Origin: Lentzea fradiae
Lineage (GTDB): Bacteria > Actinomycetota > Actinomycetes > Mycobacteriales > Pseudonocardiaceae
NCBI RefSeq assembly: GCF_900100955.1
Contig: NZ_FNCC01000003.1
Coordinates: forward strand, 310,001-374,000
Length of the DNA: 64,000 nucleotides
Direction of reading: 5' to 3'
Within the stretch, counting starts at the first letter, position 1, and each line of letters begins with the position of its first letter. Under the pieces are notes generated by a model, which ran no database searches, had not been told where the DNA came from, and saw only the letters and a list, made by a program, of their open reading frames with translations. Of the stretch, positions 22,790 through 30,473 are shown one piece after another. The position numbers and the translations under genes were made by a program.

Positions 22790-23910
22790 CCAGGCCGGAC
22801 GTCGACGGTCTCGACGCACTGGACACCCCGTTCGCGCTGGTCGACGCCGACCGGCTGGACCGCAACGCGGCCCGGTTGCGCGACCACCTCGGCTCGCTCG
22901 GCGTGCCGCTGCGCCTGCACGTCAAGACGGCGAAGTCCGTCGAGGTCGCCCGCCGCGTGCACGGCGACGGCCCGATCACCGTGTCGACGCTCGCGGAAGC
23001 CGAGCACTTCGCCGACGCGGGCTACCGGGACGTCCTGTACGCCGTCGGCATCGCCCCGCACAAGCTGCCGCGGGTCGCCGCCCTGCTCCGGCGCGGCGTG
23101 ACGCTCACCGTCCTGCTCGACACGCTCGTGCAGGCAGAGGCGGTCGCGGAGTTCGCCCGCACGGAGGGCCTGCGCGTGCCCGCGCTCATCGAGATCGACT
23201 GCGACGGCCACCGCGGCGGCGTCGCCCCCACCGATCCGGCGCTGGTCCCGATCGGCCGGGCGCTCGGCGCGAACCTGGCAGGGGTGCTCACGCACGCCGG
23301 TGAGTCGTACTTCGCCTACACGCCGGACGCGCTGCACAAGGCCGCGCAGCACGAGCGCGACGTGGCCGTGGAGGCCGCCACCGCGTTGCGCGACGCGGGC
23401 CTGACCTGCGACGTCGTGAGCGTCGGCTCCACCCCGACCGCGCACGCGGCGACCGACCTGGCCGGTGTCACCGAGGTCCGCGCGGGCAACTACGTCTTCT
23501 TCGACCTGGTCATGGCCGGTATCGGCGTCTGCTCGGCCGACGACCTGGCGCTGTCGGTCGTGGTCACCGTGATCGGCCACCAGCGCGACCGGAACCGGAT
23601 CCTCACCGACGGCGGCTGGATGGCCACCTCGCGGGACCGCGGCACGCAGGCGCAGGCCGTCGACCAGGGGTACGGGCTGGTCGCGGACCTGCACGGCGAC
23701 CTGGTGCCCGGCCTGCTGATGACCGGGGCGAGCCAGGAGCACGGCGTCCTCGGCACGCGCAACGGCGAGCCGGTGCCCGACCTGCCGATCGGCACGCGCC
23801 TGCGCGTCCTGCCCAACCACGCGTGCGCCACCGCCGCCCAGCACGACCGCTACGAGGTCGTCAGCGCGACGGCCCCGCGGCGGACGTGGTCTCGGCTTCG
23901 CGGCTGGTGA
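22786..23910 (+). CDS. PLP-dependent D-threonine aldolase / D-serine dehydratase-like enzyme
   Basis: The 374-residue protein begins LDTPFALVDADRLDRNAARLRDHL. It has the PLP-binding lysine in LRLHVKTAKS, IEIDCDGHRGGV, and SVGSTPTAH for phosphate binding, in an alanine racemase-type barrel. The C-terminal domain has the D-threonine aldolase/DSD1 pattern with RILTDGGWMATSRD and LPNHACATAAQHDRYEVV, whose His and Cys bind a divalent metal. It should act on D-beta-hydroxy amino acids. Together with the preceding ornithine cyclodeaminase-family enzyme and DauR-like regulator it forms a small D-amino-acid operon. Its end overlaps the convergent EamA transporter by 50 bases. Confidence 0.85.
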   Translation: MTRPDVDGLDALDTPFALVDADRLDRNAARLRDHLGSLGVPLRLHVKTAKSVEVARRVHGDGPITVSTLAEAEHFADAGYRDVLYAVGIAPHKLPRVAALLRRGVTLTVLLDTLVQAEAVAEFARTEGLRVPALIEIDCDGHRGGVAPTDPALVPIGRALGANLAGVLTHAGESYFAYTPDALHKAAQHERDVAVEAATALRDAGLTCDVVSVGSTPTAHAATDLAGVTEVRAGNYVFFDLVMAGIGVCSADDLALSVVVTVIGHQRDRNRILTDGGWMATSRDRGTQAQAVDQGYGLVADLHGDLVPGLLMTGASQEHGVLGTRNGEPVPDLPIGTRLRVLPNHACATAAQHDRYEVVSATAPRRTWSRLRGW

Positions 23911-24775
23911 CGTCGTTTCGTGCGCCGCGGCGGACGACGACGACCGCCGCGACGCCGACGGCGAGCCCGAACGCGGTCTGCACGCCGAACGGCTCGTCGA
24001 ACATCAGGGCTCCCCACACGGCCGTGACCGGGGCCATGAGGAACATCAGCGTGTTCACCTCGGTGACGCCAGAGCGCCGCATGATCACCCAGTACAGCCC
24101 GTAGCCGCCGAAGGTCGAGAAGACCACCAGGCAGGTGATCGCGAGCCAGAACGCGGATTCGGCGGGCGGCACGGCGGCCCCGGCACCGACGGCGAGCGCG
24201 GTGAAGACGACGGCGCTGGTCAGGCAGTGGGTGGTCATGGCGACGGCGGGATCGACCCGCGTGCGGGAGCGTCCCTCCAGGAACGTGGCCGCCACCAGCG
24301 ACAACATGCCCAGGAACGGGATGAGGTAGGCCCACCAGGCGACCCCGGAGGCGGCAGCGGCGTCGGCGCCGGTCACCAGGACGACGCCGGCCAGGCCGAG
24401 GCACAGGCCGACCCACTGCCTGCGCGAGACGTACTGGCGCAGCAGCGGACCGGCCAGTGCCGCCGCGACCAGCGGCTGGACGCCGTCGATCAACGCGGTG
24501 GTGCCGGTCGAGACCCCGAGCTGGATCGCGTAGTACACGGTGAGCAGGTAGCCGCTCTGCGACAGCAGGCCGATGACGGCCTGGCGGGCGACGTCCCGCG
24601 GGGTCAGCCCCCGCCACGACCTGGCGGCAGCGGCGACGACGACCAGGACGAGGGCCAGCGGCAGGAACCGCCACATCAGGATCGTGACGGCGGACGCGCT
24701 CCCGGCCCCGAGCTTGGCCCCGATGAACCCGGAGCTCCAGCACAGGACGAACGCGGCGGACAGCAGGACGTTCAC
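23861..24775 (-). CDS. EamA/DMT family transporter
   Basis: The 304-residue membrane protein has about ten transmembrane helices in two EamA repeats. Visible markers are FVLCWSSGFIGAKLGAG at the N-terminus, GLLSQSGYLLTVYYAIQLGVSTGTTALIDGVQPLVAAALAGPLL at the end of repeat 1, and SGVTEVNTLMFLMAPVTAVWGALMFDEPF near the end of repeat 2. Such proteins export amino acids or other metabolites. GTG start at 24775. The divergent TetR gene and two identical operators in the shared 70-base gap indicate TetR-controlled expression. It could export products of the neighbouring amino-acid operon, but nothing proves this. Confidence 0.87.
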   Translation of the reverse strand: MNVLLSAAFVLCWSSGFIGAKLGAGSASAVTILMWRFLPLALVLVVVAAAARSWRGLTPRDVARQAVIGLLSQSGYLLTVYYAIQLGVSTGTTALIDGVQPLVAAALAGPLLRQYVSRRQWVGLCLGLAGVVLVTGADAAAASGVAWWAYLIPFLGMLSLVAATFLEGRSRTRVDPAVAMTTHCLTSAVVFTALAVGAGAAVPPAESAFWLAITCLVVFSTFGGYGLYWVIMRRSGVTEVNTLMFLMAPVTAVWGALMFDEPFGVQTAFGLAVGVAAVVVVRRGARNDVTSREAETTSAAGPSR

Positions 24776-24787
24776 GGCTCACCTCCC

Positions 24788-24836
24788 TATACAGATCGGT
24801 ATACCCAGCTTCGTCCGGACTATACAGATCGGTATA
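24788..24836. promoter_or_regulatory. Tandem TetR operators between eamA and tetR
   Basis: The 16-mer TATACAGATCGGTATA, a near-perfect palindrome, occurs twice at 24788-24803 and 24821-24836. Start-to-start spacing is 33 bp, about three helical turns. One copy lies near each divergent start codon, and the second overlaps a likely -10 (TATACT) of the tetR promoter, whose transcript would be almost leaderless. Confidence 0.8.
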
Positions 24837-24845
24837 CTTTTGGCC

Positions 24846-25436
24846 GTGAACACGAAGCGGGTCACCCTGACGCCGGGCGCCAGGCGGGTCCTGACCGCCG
24901 CGGCCGGGCTGTTCTACGAGCGCGGCATCCACGCGGTCGGGGTCGACCTGATCGCCGCGGAGGCCGGGGTCACGAAGAAGACCCTCTACGACCGGTTCGG
25001 GTCGAAGGACCAGATCGTCGTGGAGTACCTGGCGGACCGCGACGAGCGGTGGCGCGCGTTCGTCGCCGAGTTCCTGGCGGCAGCGCCGGACGATCCGCGC
25101 GCACGCGTGCTGGCGGTGTTCGACGCGACGACGGCCTGGGGCCGGGCCCACAGCACCAGGGGCTGCGCGATGGTCAACGCGCACGCCGAGATCAGCGACC
25201 CGTCCCACCCCGCGTACCCGGTCATCGTCGAGCAGAAGAGGTGGATGCTCGACCTCTTCACCGAGCTGGCTGCGAAGATCGCCGGAGACCGGGGCGGCCA
25301 CCTGGGACGGACGCTCCTGCTGCTGCACGAGGGGGCATTGGTCGGCCACGGTCTCGGGGTGTTCCCCGACGCCCTGGCCCATGCCCGCGAGCAGGCACGC
25401 GTCCTGCTCGAACTCGAAGGAAGCATGTGCGACTGA
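24846..25436 (+). CDS. TetR/AcrR family transcriptional regulator
   Basis: The 196-residue protein has the N-terminal helix-turn-helix GARRVLTAAAGLFYERGIHAVGVDLIAAEAGVTKKTLYDRFGSKDQIVVEYL. Its ligand domain contains GRAHSTRGCAMVNAHAEISDPSHPAYPVI, typical of a widespread actinobacterial TetR group. The GTG at 24846 lies 9 bases after the second operator palindrome. It should repress its own gene, the downstream hydrolase (overlapping, hence co-transcribed) and the divergent EamA exporter. The inducer is unknown. Confidence 0.9.
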   Translation: MNTKRVTLTPGARRVLTAAAGLFYERGIHAVGVDLIAAEAGVTKKTLYDRFGSKDQIVVEYLADRDERWRAFVAEFLAAAPDDPRARVLAVFDATTAWGRAHSTRGCAMVNAHAEISDPSHPAYPVIVEQKRWMLDLFTELAAKIAGDRGGHLGRTLLLLHEGALVGHGLGVFPDALAHAREQARVLLELEGSMCD

Positions 25437-26314
25437 ACCTGGACGCGTTCATCGACCCCGAGCTCGAGAAGTTCGCCGAGGAGGCCCGCGCCGAGAACGC
25501 CGCCAGAGGGGTGCGGCGAGGCCCGTCCACCTTCGAGGAGCTGATGGCCGTGCGCACGCCGCCGGCCGGCGACTCCGAGATCGTCGAGGCGGGCGGGCGG
25601 CAGGTGCCCGTCCGGGTCCACCTGCCCTCCACCCCGCCGCGCGGTGTGCTGCTGGACTTCCACGGCGGCGGCTTCTACATGGGCTCGGCGGCGCAGGACG
25701 ACGAACGCAACCGGCGGCGCGCGGAGGAGCTGGGCGTGGCGGTCGTGAGCGTCGACTACCGGCTGGCGCCCGAACACCCCTGGCCCGCCGCACCGGACGA
25801 CGGCGAGACGGCGGCCCGCTGGCTCCTCGGCCACGCCGAAGAACGGTTCGGTACCACCAGGCTGGTCATCGGCGGGTTCTCGGCGGGGGCCACGCTCGCC
25901 GTCACCACGTTGCTCCGGCTCGGCCCCCGTGCGCGGAGCTTCGCGGGCGCGGTGCTGCAGATGGGGACCTACGACCTCAGCGGTCAGACCCCCGCGGGCA
26001 GGCTGATCGCCGACGAGTACTTCATCCGGGCGTACGCGGGCCACGTGCCCGACCGCACGATCCCCGACATCTCCCCGATCTTCGGCGACCTGCGGGACCT
26101 GCCGCCGTCGCTCATGGTCATCGGCGCCCTGGACGTGGTGCTGGAGGACAACCTCGCGATGGCGGCCAGGATGGCGGCGGCAGGCGAGGTCGAGCTGAAG
26201 GTCTACCCGGAGTCGACGCACGGTTTCACCAACCGCGCCAACGGGATCGCCCGCACCGCACGCGAGGACATCGCCCGCTGGCTGGACGACCGCTTCTCGC
26301 CGCCGGTCAGGTAA
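25427..26314 (+). CDS. Alpha/beta hydrolase (hormone-sensitive lipase family)
   Basis: The 295-residue protein has the HSL oxyanion motif LLDFHGGGFYMGS, YRLAPEHPWPAAPDD, the nucleophile elbow GGFSAGATLA, the acid in IGALDVVLEDN, and His in YPESTHGF. It is a cytosolic carboxylesterase or acetyl hydrolase. GTG start at 25427, preceded by GAAGGAAG and lying inside the last codons of the TetR gene, so the two are coupled. Together with the EamA exporter it may form a TetR-regulated detoxification set. It sits just before the siderophore locus, in the place where cchB/cchA lie in Streptomyces, but it has no relation to those genes. Confidence 0.88.
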   Translation: MRLNLDAFIDPELEKFAEEARAENAARGVRRGPSTFEELMAVRTPPAGDSEIVEAGGRQVPVRVHLPSTPPRGVLLDFHGGGFYMGSAAQDDERNRRRAEELGVAVVSVDYRLAPEHPWPAAPDDGETAARWLLGHAEERFGTTRLVIGGFSAGATLAVTTLLRLGPRARSFAGAVLQMGTYDLSGQTPAGRLIADEYFIRAYAGHVPDRTIPDISPIFGDLRDLPPSLMVIGALDVVLEDNLAMAARMAAAGEVELKVYPESTHGFTNRANGIARTAREDIARWLDDRFSPPVR

Positions 26315-26324
26315 GGGTGCCCTG
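26306..26324. promoter_or_regulatory. Iron-box-like site before the siderophore permeases
   Basis: TCAGGTAAGGGTGCCCTGA matches the DmdR/IdeR consensus TTAGGTTAGGCTCACCTAA (recalled) at 13 of 19 positions by hand. It lies within the slightly larger inverted repeat GGTCAGG...CCTGACC (26304-26326). It is 37 bases upstream of the first permease start. Confidence 0.55.
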
Positions 26325-26360
26325 ACCAAGCGGAACGATCAGCGGCTAACGTACCGCGTC

Positions 26361-27410
26361 GTGAGCATCGAGGTGGAGCAACGCGGGCCGGACGCGAGTC
26401 CGCACCGGCGCCGGCTGACGGGGCTGGTGTGCCTGCTGGCGCTGCTCGCCGCCGCGACCGTGCTGTCGCTGGTGATCGGGACGCGCGCGCTGTCCCCCGC
26501 CGAGGTGTGGCAGGGGCTGTTCGGCGATCCCGGCGGCGACCAGCAACTGGTCGAGGTCGCGTTGATCGTGCAGACGCTGCGCGTGCCGCGGACGGTGCTC
26601 GCGGTCTTCGCCGGGCTGGCGCTGGGGGTCGCGGGCGCGGTGATCCAGGGCCACACCCGCAACCCCATCGCGGACACCGGTCTGCTGGGGGTCAACGCGG
26701 GGGCGTCGTTCGCCGTGGTGCTCGCCGTCTCGCTGCTCGGGCTGCGGAACCCGTTGGAGTACCTGTGGTTCGCGTTCGTCGGCGCGGCGGTGGCCGGGGT
26801 CGTGGTGTTCGGCCTGTCGAGTCTCGGGCGCGGGGCGGGCAACCCGCTCACGCTCGTGCTGGCGGGCCAGGGCGTCACGATCTTCCTGACGGCGCTCACC
26901 GGCGCGGTGGCGCTGGGCGACAAGCAGGCGCTGGACGTGCTGCGGTTCTTCAACGCCGGGTCGGTGCAGGGCGTCGGCTGGGACGTGATCTTCCTGGCGG
27001 GCGGGTTCATCGTGGTGGGACTGGGAGTCGCCGCGGCCAACCTGCCGGCGATCAACCTGCTGAACCTCGGTGACGACGTCGCGCGCGGTCTCGGCGTGAA
27101 CATGGCGCGGGGCCGGACGATGGGCGTGCTCGCGGTGACGCTGCTCGCGGGCGCGGCCACGGCGGCGTGCGGGCCGATCGCGTTCCTGGGCTTGATGGTC
27201 GCGCACATCGCGCGCTGGCTGACGGGGCCTGACTACCGGTTCCTCGTGCCGTACGCGGGGCTGCTCGGCGCACTGGTGCTGCTCGTCGGCGACATCGCGG
27301 GACGGCTCGTGGTGCGGCCAGCCGAGCTGCAGGCCGGCATCGTCATCTCCCTGATCGGCGCGCCGTTCTTCGCCGCGCTGGTCTGGCTCGGGAAGTTCAG
27401 GCAGGCATGA
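26361..27410 (+). CDS. cchC: FecCD-type ferric siderophore permease (CchC-like)
   Basis: The 349-residue protein has about nine or ten transmembrane helices and the FecCD hallmarks RVPRTVLAVFAGLALGVAGAVIQGHTRNPIADTGLLGVNAGASFAV, LVLAGQGVTIFL, and the cytosolic coupling region GRTMGVLAVTLLAGAATAACGPIAFLGLMVAHIAR. It is one half of the membrane channel importing a ferric hydroxamate siderophore. GTG start; the stop overlaps the second permease (ATGA). Its position as first gene of the set matches cchC of the coelichelin locus. An iron-box-like site upstream predicts repression by an IdeR/DmdR regulator when iron is plentiful. Confidence 0.9.
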   Translation: MSIEVEQRGPDASPHRRRLTGLVCLLALLAAATVLSLVIGTRALSPAEVWQGLFGDPGGDQQLVEVALIVQTLRVPRTVLAVFAGLALGVAGAVIQGHTRNPIADTGLLGVNAGASFAVVLAVSLLGLRNPLEYLWFAFVGAAVAGVVVFGLSSLGRGAGNPLTLVLAGQGVTIFLTALTGAVALGDKQALDVLRFFNAGSVQGVGWDVIFLAGGFIVVGLGVAAANLPAINLLNLGDDVARGLGVNMARGRTMGVLAVTLLAGAATAACGPIAFLGLMVAHIARWLTGPDYRFLVPYAGLLGALVLLVGDIAGRLVVRPAELQAGIVISLIGAPFFAALVWLGKFRQA

Positions 27411-28456
27411 GCGTTCAGATGCATCCCGGTGTCCGGATCGGCCGGTGGTCCTGGGTCTGGCGGCCGTGGGTCGCCCTGGTGACCGTGCTGCTGGCCGCGG
27501 CGACGTTCCTCGTCTTCTGTGTGTCGATCTCGGTGGGCGACTTCACCATCGGGCTCGACGCGGTGCTCAGGACCCTGGCCGGGCAAGGCGAACGGGTCGA
27601 CGAGTTCGTCATCATGGACCTGCGCATGCCGCGGGCGCTCGTCGGCCTGATCGCGGGCATCGCGCTCGGCGTGTCCGGCGCGCTGACGCAGTCGATCGCG
27701 CGCAACCCGCTGGCGAGCCCCGACGTCCTCGGCATCACCTCCGGTGCCAGCGCCACCGCCGTGTTCATCGTGACGGCGAGCGGCGGCGCGGCGATCGGCA
27801 GCGCGGTGGGGCTTCCGGCCGCGGCGCTGGCGGGCGGCCTGCTGACCGGGTTCGTCGTGTACTTCCTGGCGTGGAAGAAGGGCATCGACGGGTTCCGGCT
27901 GATCCTGATCGGCGTCGCGGTCAACGCGGCGATGCAGGCGCTGACGACGTGGCTGCTCGCGGTGGCGGACATCCGCGACGTCGCCCGTGCCCAGGCGTGG
28001 CTGGTCGGGTCGCTGCAGTCGCGGACGTGGACCGAGGTGTGGACGGCGCTGTGGCTCACGGCCGGGCTGGTCCTCGCCGTGCTGGTCGTCGCGTTCCACC
28101 TGCGGCCCATGCACTTCGGCGACGACGTGGCGGCGGGGCTGGGCGTGCGGCACGGCGCGGTCCGGTCGTTCCTGCTGCTGTGCGCGGTGCTGCTGGCCGG
28201 TGTCGCGGTGAGCGCGGCGGGCCCGGTGCCGTTCGTCGCGCTGGTCGGACCGCAGATCGCGATGCGGCTGCAACGCTCGCCCGTGCCGCCCCTGATCGCG
28301 TCGGGGCTGTTCGGCGCGCTGCTGCTGATCGGGTCGGACCTGGTCGCGCGGGTGGTGCTGCCGAACGACCTGCCGGTCGGCATCGTCACGGCGGTCATCG
28401 GCGGGCCGTTCCTCGTCTACCTGCTGGTCCGGGCGAACCTGAAACGCCCGGCCTGA
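27407..28456 (+). CDS. cchD: FecCD-type ferric siderophore permease (CchD-like)
   Basis: The 349-residue protein is the partner permease: MDLRMPRALVGLIAGIALGVSGALTQSIARNPLASPDVLGITSGASATAVF, FRLILIGVAVNAAMQALTTWLL, LLAGVAVSAAGPVPFVALVGPQIAMRL. The QSIARNPLASPDVLG block is the FecCD signature. It is fused translationally to the first permease by an ATGA overlap, so equal synthesis is expected for the heterodimer. The ATPase gene starts 29 bases later, after an iron box that overlaps this stop codon. Confidence 0.9.
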   Translation: MSVQMHPGVRIGRWSWVWRPWVALVTVLLAAATFLVFCVSISVGDFTIGLDAVLRTLAGQGERVDEFVIMDLRMPRALVGLIAGIALGVSGALTQSIARNPLASPDVLGITSGASATAVFIVTASGGAAIGSAVGLPAAALAGGLLTGFVVYFLAWKKGIDGFRLILIGVAVNAAMQALTTWLLAVADIRDVARAQAWLVGSLQSRTWTEVWTALWLTAGLVLAVLVVAFHLRPMHFGDDVAAGLGVRHGAVRSFLLLCAVLLAGVAVSAAGPVPFVALVGPQIAMRLQRSPVPPLIASGLFGALLLIGSDLVARVVLPNDLPVGIVTAVIGGPFLVYLLVRANLKRPA

Positions 28457-28472
28457 GGTCAGGCTCACCAAA
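28454..28472. promoter_or_regulatory. Iron box upstream of the siderophore ATPase gene
   Basis: TGAGGTCAGGCTCACCAAA matches the recalled DmdR/IdeR consensus at 16 of 19 positions. It overlaps the stop of the second permease and lies 13 bases before the ATPase ATG, so it could control an internal promoter. Confidence 0.7.
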
Positions 28473-28485
28473 GTAAGGTTGACCT

Positions 28486-29319
28486 ATGACCGCGCTGCGC
28501 AACGATGTCGCCCGCCTGGGTGCCGAGGGCGTCACGGTCGGGTACGCCGACCGGGTCGTGCTCGACAACCTCGACGTCTCCATCCCGACCGGGGTGATCA
28601 CCACGGTCATCGGGCCGAACGGCTGCGGCAAGTCCACGCTGCTGCGCACGCTGTCCCGGCTGCTCAAACCGCGCCGGGGCACGGTGCTGCTGGACGGTCA
28701 CGACATCGCGCACCTGAAGACCAAGGACGTCGCGAAGCGGATGGGACTGCTCCCGCAGACCCCGGTCGCGCCGGAGGGTCTCACGGTCGCCGACCTGGTG
28801 GCGCGCGGGCGGCACCCGCACCAGAGCTGGGTGCGCCAGTGGTCGAGCGACGACGCGGACGTGGTCGCGCGGGCGCTGGAGATGACCGGAGTCGCCGACC
28901 TCGCGCACCGGCCCGTCGACTCGCTGTCGGGCGGGCAGCGGCAACGCGTCTGGATCTCGATGACGCTCGCGCAGGGCACGGACCTGCTGCTGCTTGACGA
29001 GCCGACCACCTACCTCGACCTCGCGCACGCCATCGACGTGATCGACCTCGTCGACGACCTGCACGAGGGCGGCTGCACGGTCGTGATGGTGCTGCACGAC
29101 CTCAACCTCGCGGTGCGCTACAGCGACAACCTCGTCGTGATGAACAACGGCTCGATCGTGGCTCAGGGGCATCCGAGCGAGGTGATCACGAGCGAACTGC
29201 TGCGCGACACGTTCGGCCTGCGGGCGAAGGTGATCGACGACCCGGTCAGCGAGCGGCCGCTGATCGTGCCCATCGGCCGTACCCACGTGGTATCGAAGAG
29301 TGACCAAGTACGAGGTTAG
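28486..29319 (+). CDS. cchE: Ferric siderophore ABC transporter ATP-binding protein (CchE-like)
   Basis: The 277-residue ATPase has Walker A GPNGCGKST, Q-loop LLPQTP, the signature [17 protein letters not shown], Walker B LLLLDEPTTYLDL and H-loop MVLHDLN. It belongs to the FepC/FhuC group that drives uptake through FecCD permeases. All ATPase motifs are intact. It lies between the permeases and the binding lipoprotein, with iron boxes on both sides. Substrate inferred from the neighbouring NRPS: a coelichelin-like tris-hydroxamate. Confidence 0.92.
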   Translation: MTALRNDVARLGAEGVTVGYADRVVLDNLDVSIPTGVITTVIGPNGCGKSTLLRTLSRLLKPRRGTVLLDGHDIAHLKTKDVAKRMGLLPQTPVAPEGLTVADLVARGRHPHQSWVRQWSSDDADVVARALEMTGVADLAHRPVDSLSGGQRQRVWISMTLAQGTDLLLLDEPTTYLDLAHAIDVIDLVDDLHEGGCTVVMVLHDLNLAVRYSDNLVVMNNGSIVAQGHPSEVITSELLRDTFGLRAKVIDDPVSERPLIVPIGRTHVVSKSDQVRG

Positions 29320-29356
29320 CCTGCCCTAAGTGGGTGCTAAGGTTCGCCTGTCCTAA
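29311..29356. promoter_or_regulatory. Two tandem iron boxes before the binding lipoprotein gene
   Basis: CGAGGTTAGCCTGCCCTAA (29311-29329) and TAAGGTTCGCCTGTCCTAA (29338-29356) each match the recalled DmdR/IdeR consensus at about 14 of 19 positions. They are spaced 27 bp start to start. Both precede the lipoprotein ATG at 29396. Two boxes suggest strong iron repression here, where the binding protein is needed in excess. Confidence 0.7.
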
Positions 29357-29395
29357 TGACTCCCGCCGCGTGGGCAGCGAAGAACGAGGTGCCGA

Positions 29396-30442
29396 ATGGG
29401 CCAGAGAACGACCATGACCTGGAAGCGCGTGACCGCCGTGGCAGCAGCCGCGCTGGTCGCGGCCGGGGTCCTCGCCGGGTGCGGGTCGTCCACGCCCGAG
29501 ACGACGACCGACGCGGGCAACGCCTCCGGTGGCACGTTCCCGACCACGGTCGAGCACTTCTTCGGCACGACGGAGATCAAGGAGGCGCCCAAGCGCGTCG
29601 TCTCCCTCGGCTACACCGACGACCAGACGATGCTCGCGCTGGGCACCGTGCCGGTCGGCATGGTCGACCAGTACCCGAACCCGGAGGGCACGAGCCCCGA
29701 CATCAACACCCAGTGGCCGTGGGTGAAGGACAAGTGGGGCTCGGCGAAGCCCGAGGTCGTCATGAAGAACGGCGACACCGAGCCGAACTACGAGAAGATC
29801 GCCGAGCTGCGGCCCGACCTGATCGTCGCGGTCTACTCCGAGGCCGACCAGTCCTGGTACGACAAGCTGACCAAGATCGCCCCGGTGGTCGGCCGCACCA
29901 AGGCCGAGACCGAGCCGTTCTCCGCGAAGTGGCAGGACAACGCCCTGCAGGTCGCGAAGGCGCTCGGCAAGGAGGCCGAGGGCGCCAGGATGATCAAGGA
30001 GGTCGACGACAAGATGGCCGCCGCCAAGCAGGCCAACCCGGCCTGGGCGAACGAGACCGCCGTCGTCACCTCCTGGTACAAGGACGCCGTCGCGCCGTTC
30101 GCGACGACGGACGTGCGCGGCCAGGTCGTCACCGGCATCGGCTTCAAGGGCAACACCAAGGTCGACGAGCTCGCCGGAGGCAAGTTCTACGTGACGCTGT
30201 CGCCCGAGCGCATCGACGTGATGAACGTCGACCGCGTCTTCGTGATCGCCGACGAGGCAGACCAGAAGTCGCTCAAGGGCTTCGAGCTGTTCAACAACCT
30301 GCCCGCGGTGAAGAACGGCAAGGTGCACTGGCTGCTCGACAGCGAGGGCCCCGCGATCGGTGCCGCGATCTCGCAGGCGACGCTCGCGTCCATGCCGTAC
30401 GCCGTCGACGAGCTGGTCAAGGCCGCCAAGTCGGCCTCCTGA
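29396..30442 (+). CDS. cchF: Ferric siderophore-binding lipoprotein (CchF-like)
   Basis: The 348-residue protein has a lipoprotein signal (MTWKRVTAVAAAALVAAGVLAGC) with lipobox L-A-G-C and lipidated Cys29. It has a class III binding protein fold (FecB/periplasmic-binding 2): PKRVVSLGYTDDQTMLALGTVPVGMVD, IAELRPDLIVAV, and NLPAVKNGKVHWLLD. It captures the ferric siderophore outside the membrane and delivers it to the FecCD permease. The ATG at 29396 follows GAGG by seven bases. Gene order and partners match CchF of coelichelin uptake. Confidence 0.92.
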   Translation: MGQRTTMTWKRVTAVAAAALVAAGVLAGCGSSTPETTTDAGNASGGTFPTTVEHFFGTTEIKEAPKRVVSLGYTDDQTMLALGTVPVGMVDQYPNPEGTSPDINTQWPWVKDKWGSAKPEVVMKNGDTEPNYEKIAELRPDLIVAVYSEADQSWYDKLTKIAPVVGRTKAETEPFSAKWQDNALQVAKALGKEAEGARMIKEVDDKMAAAKQANPAWANETAVVTSWYKDAVAPFATTDVRGQVVTGIGFKGNTKVDELAGGKFYVTLSPERIDVMNVDRVFVIADEADQKSLKGFELFNNLPAVKNGKVHWLLDSEGPAIGAAISQATLASMPYAVDELVKAAKSAS

Positions 30443-30473
30443 CGCACGACACCCCGCGAAAGGTCTTCCCCTC

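Noticed and set aside
25427-26314. Alpha/beta hydrolase as the first gene of the siderophore operon
   Set aside because: It overlaps the TetR gene and shares its operators; an iron-box-like site separates it from the first permease.
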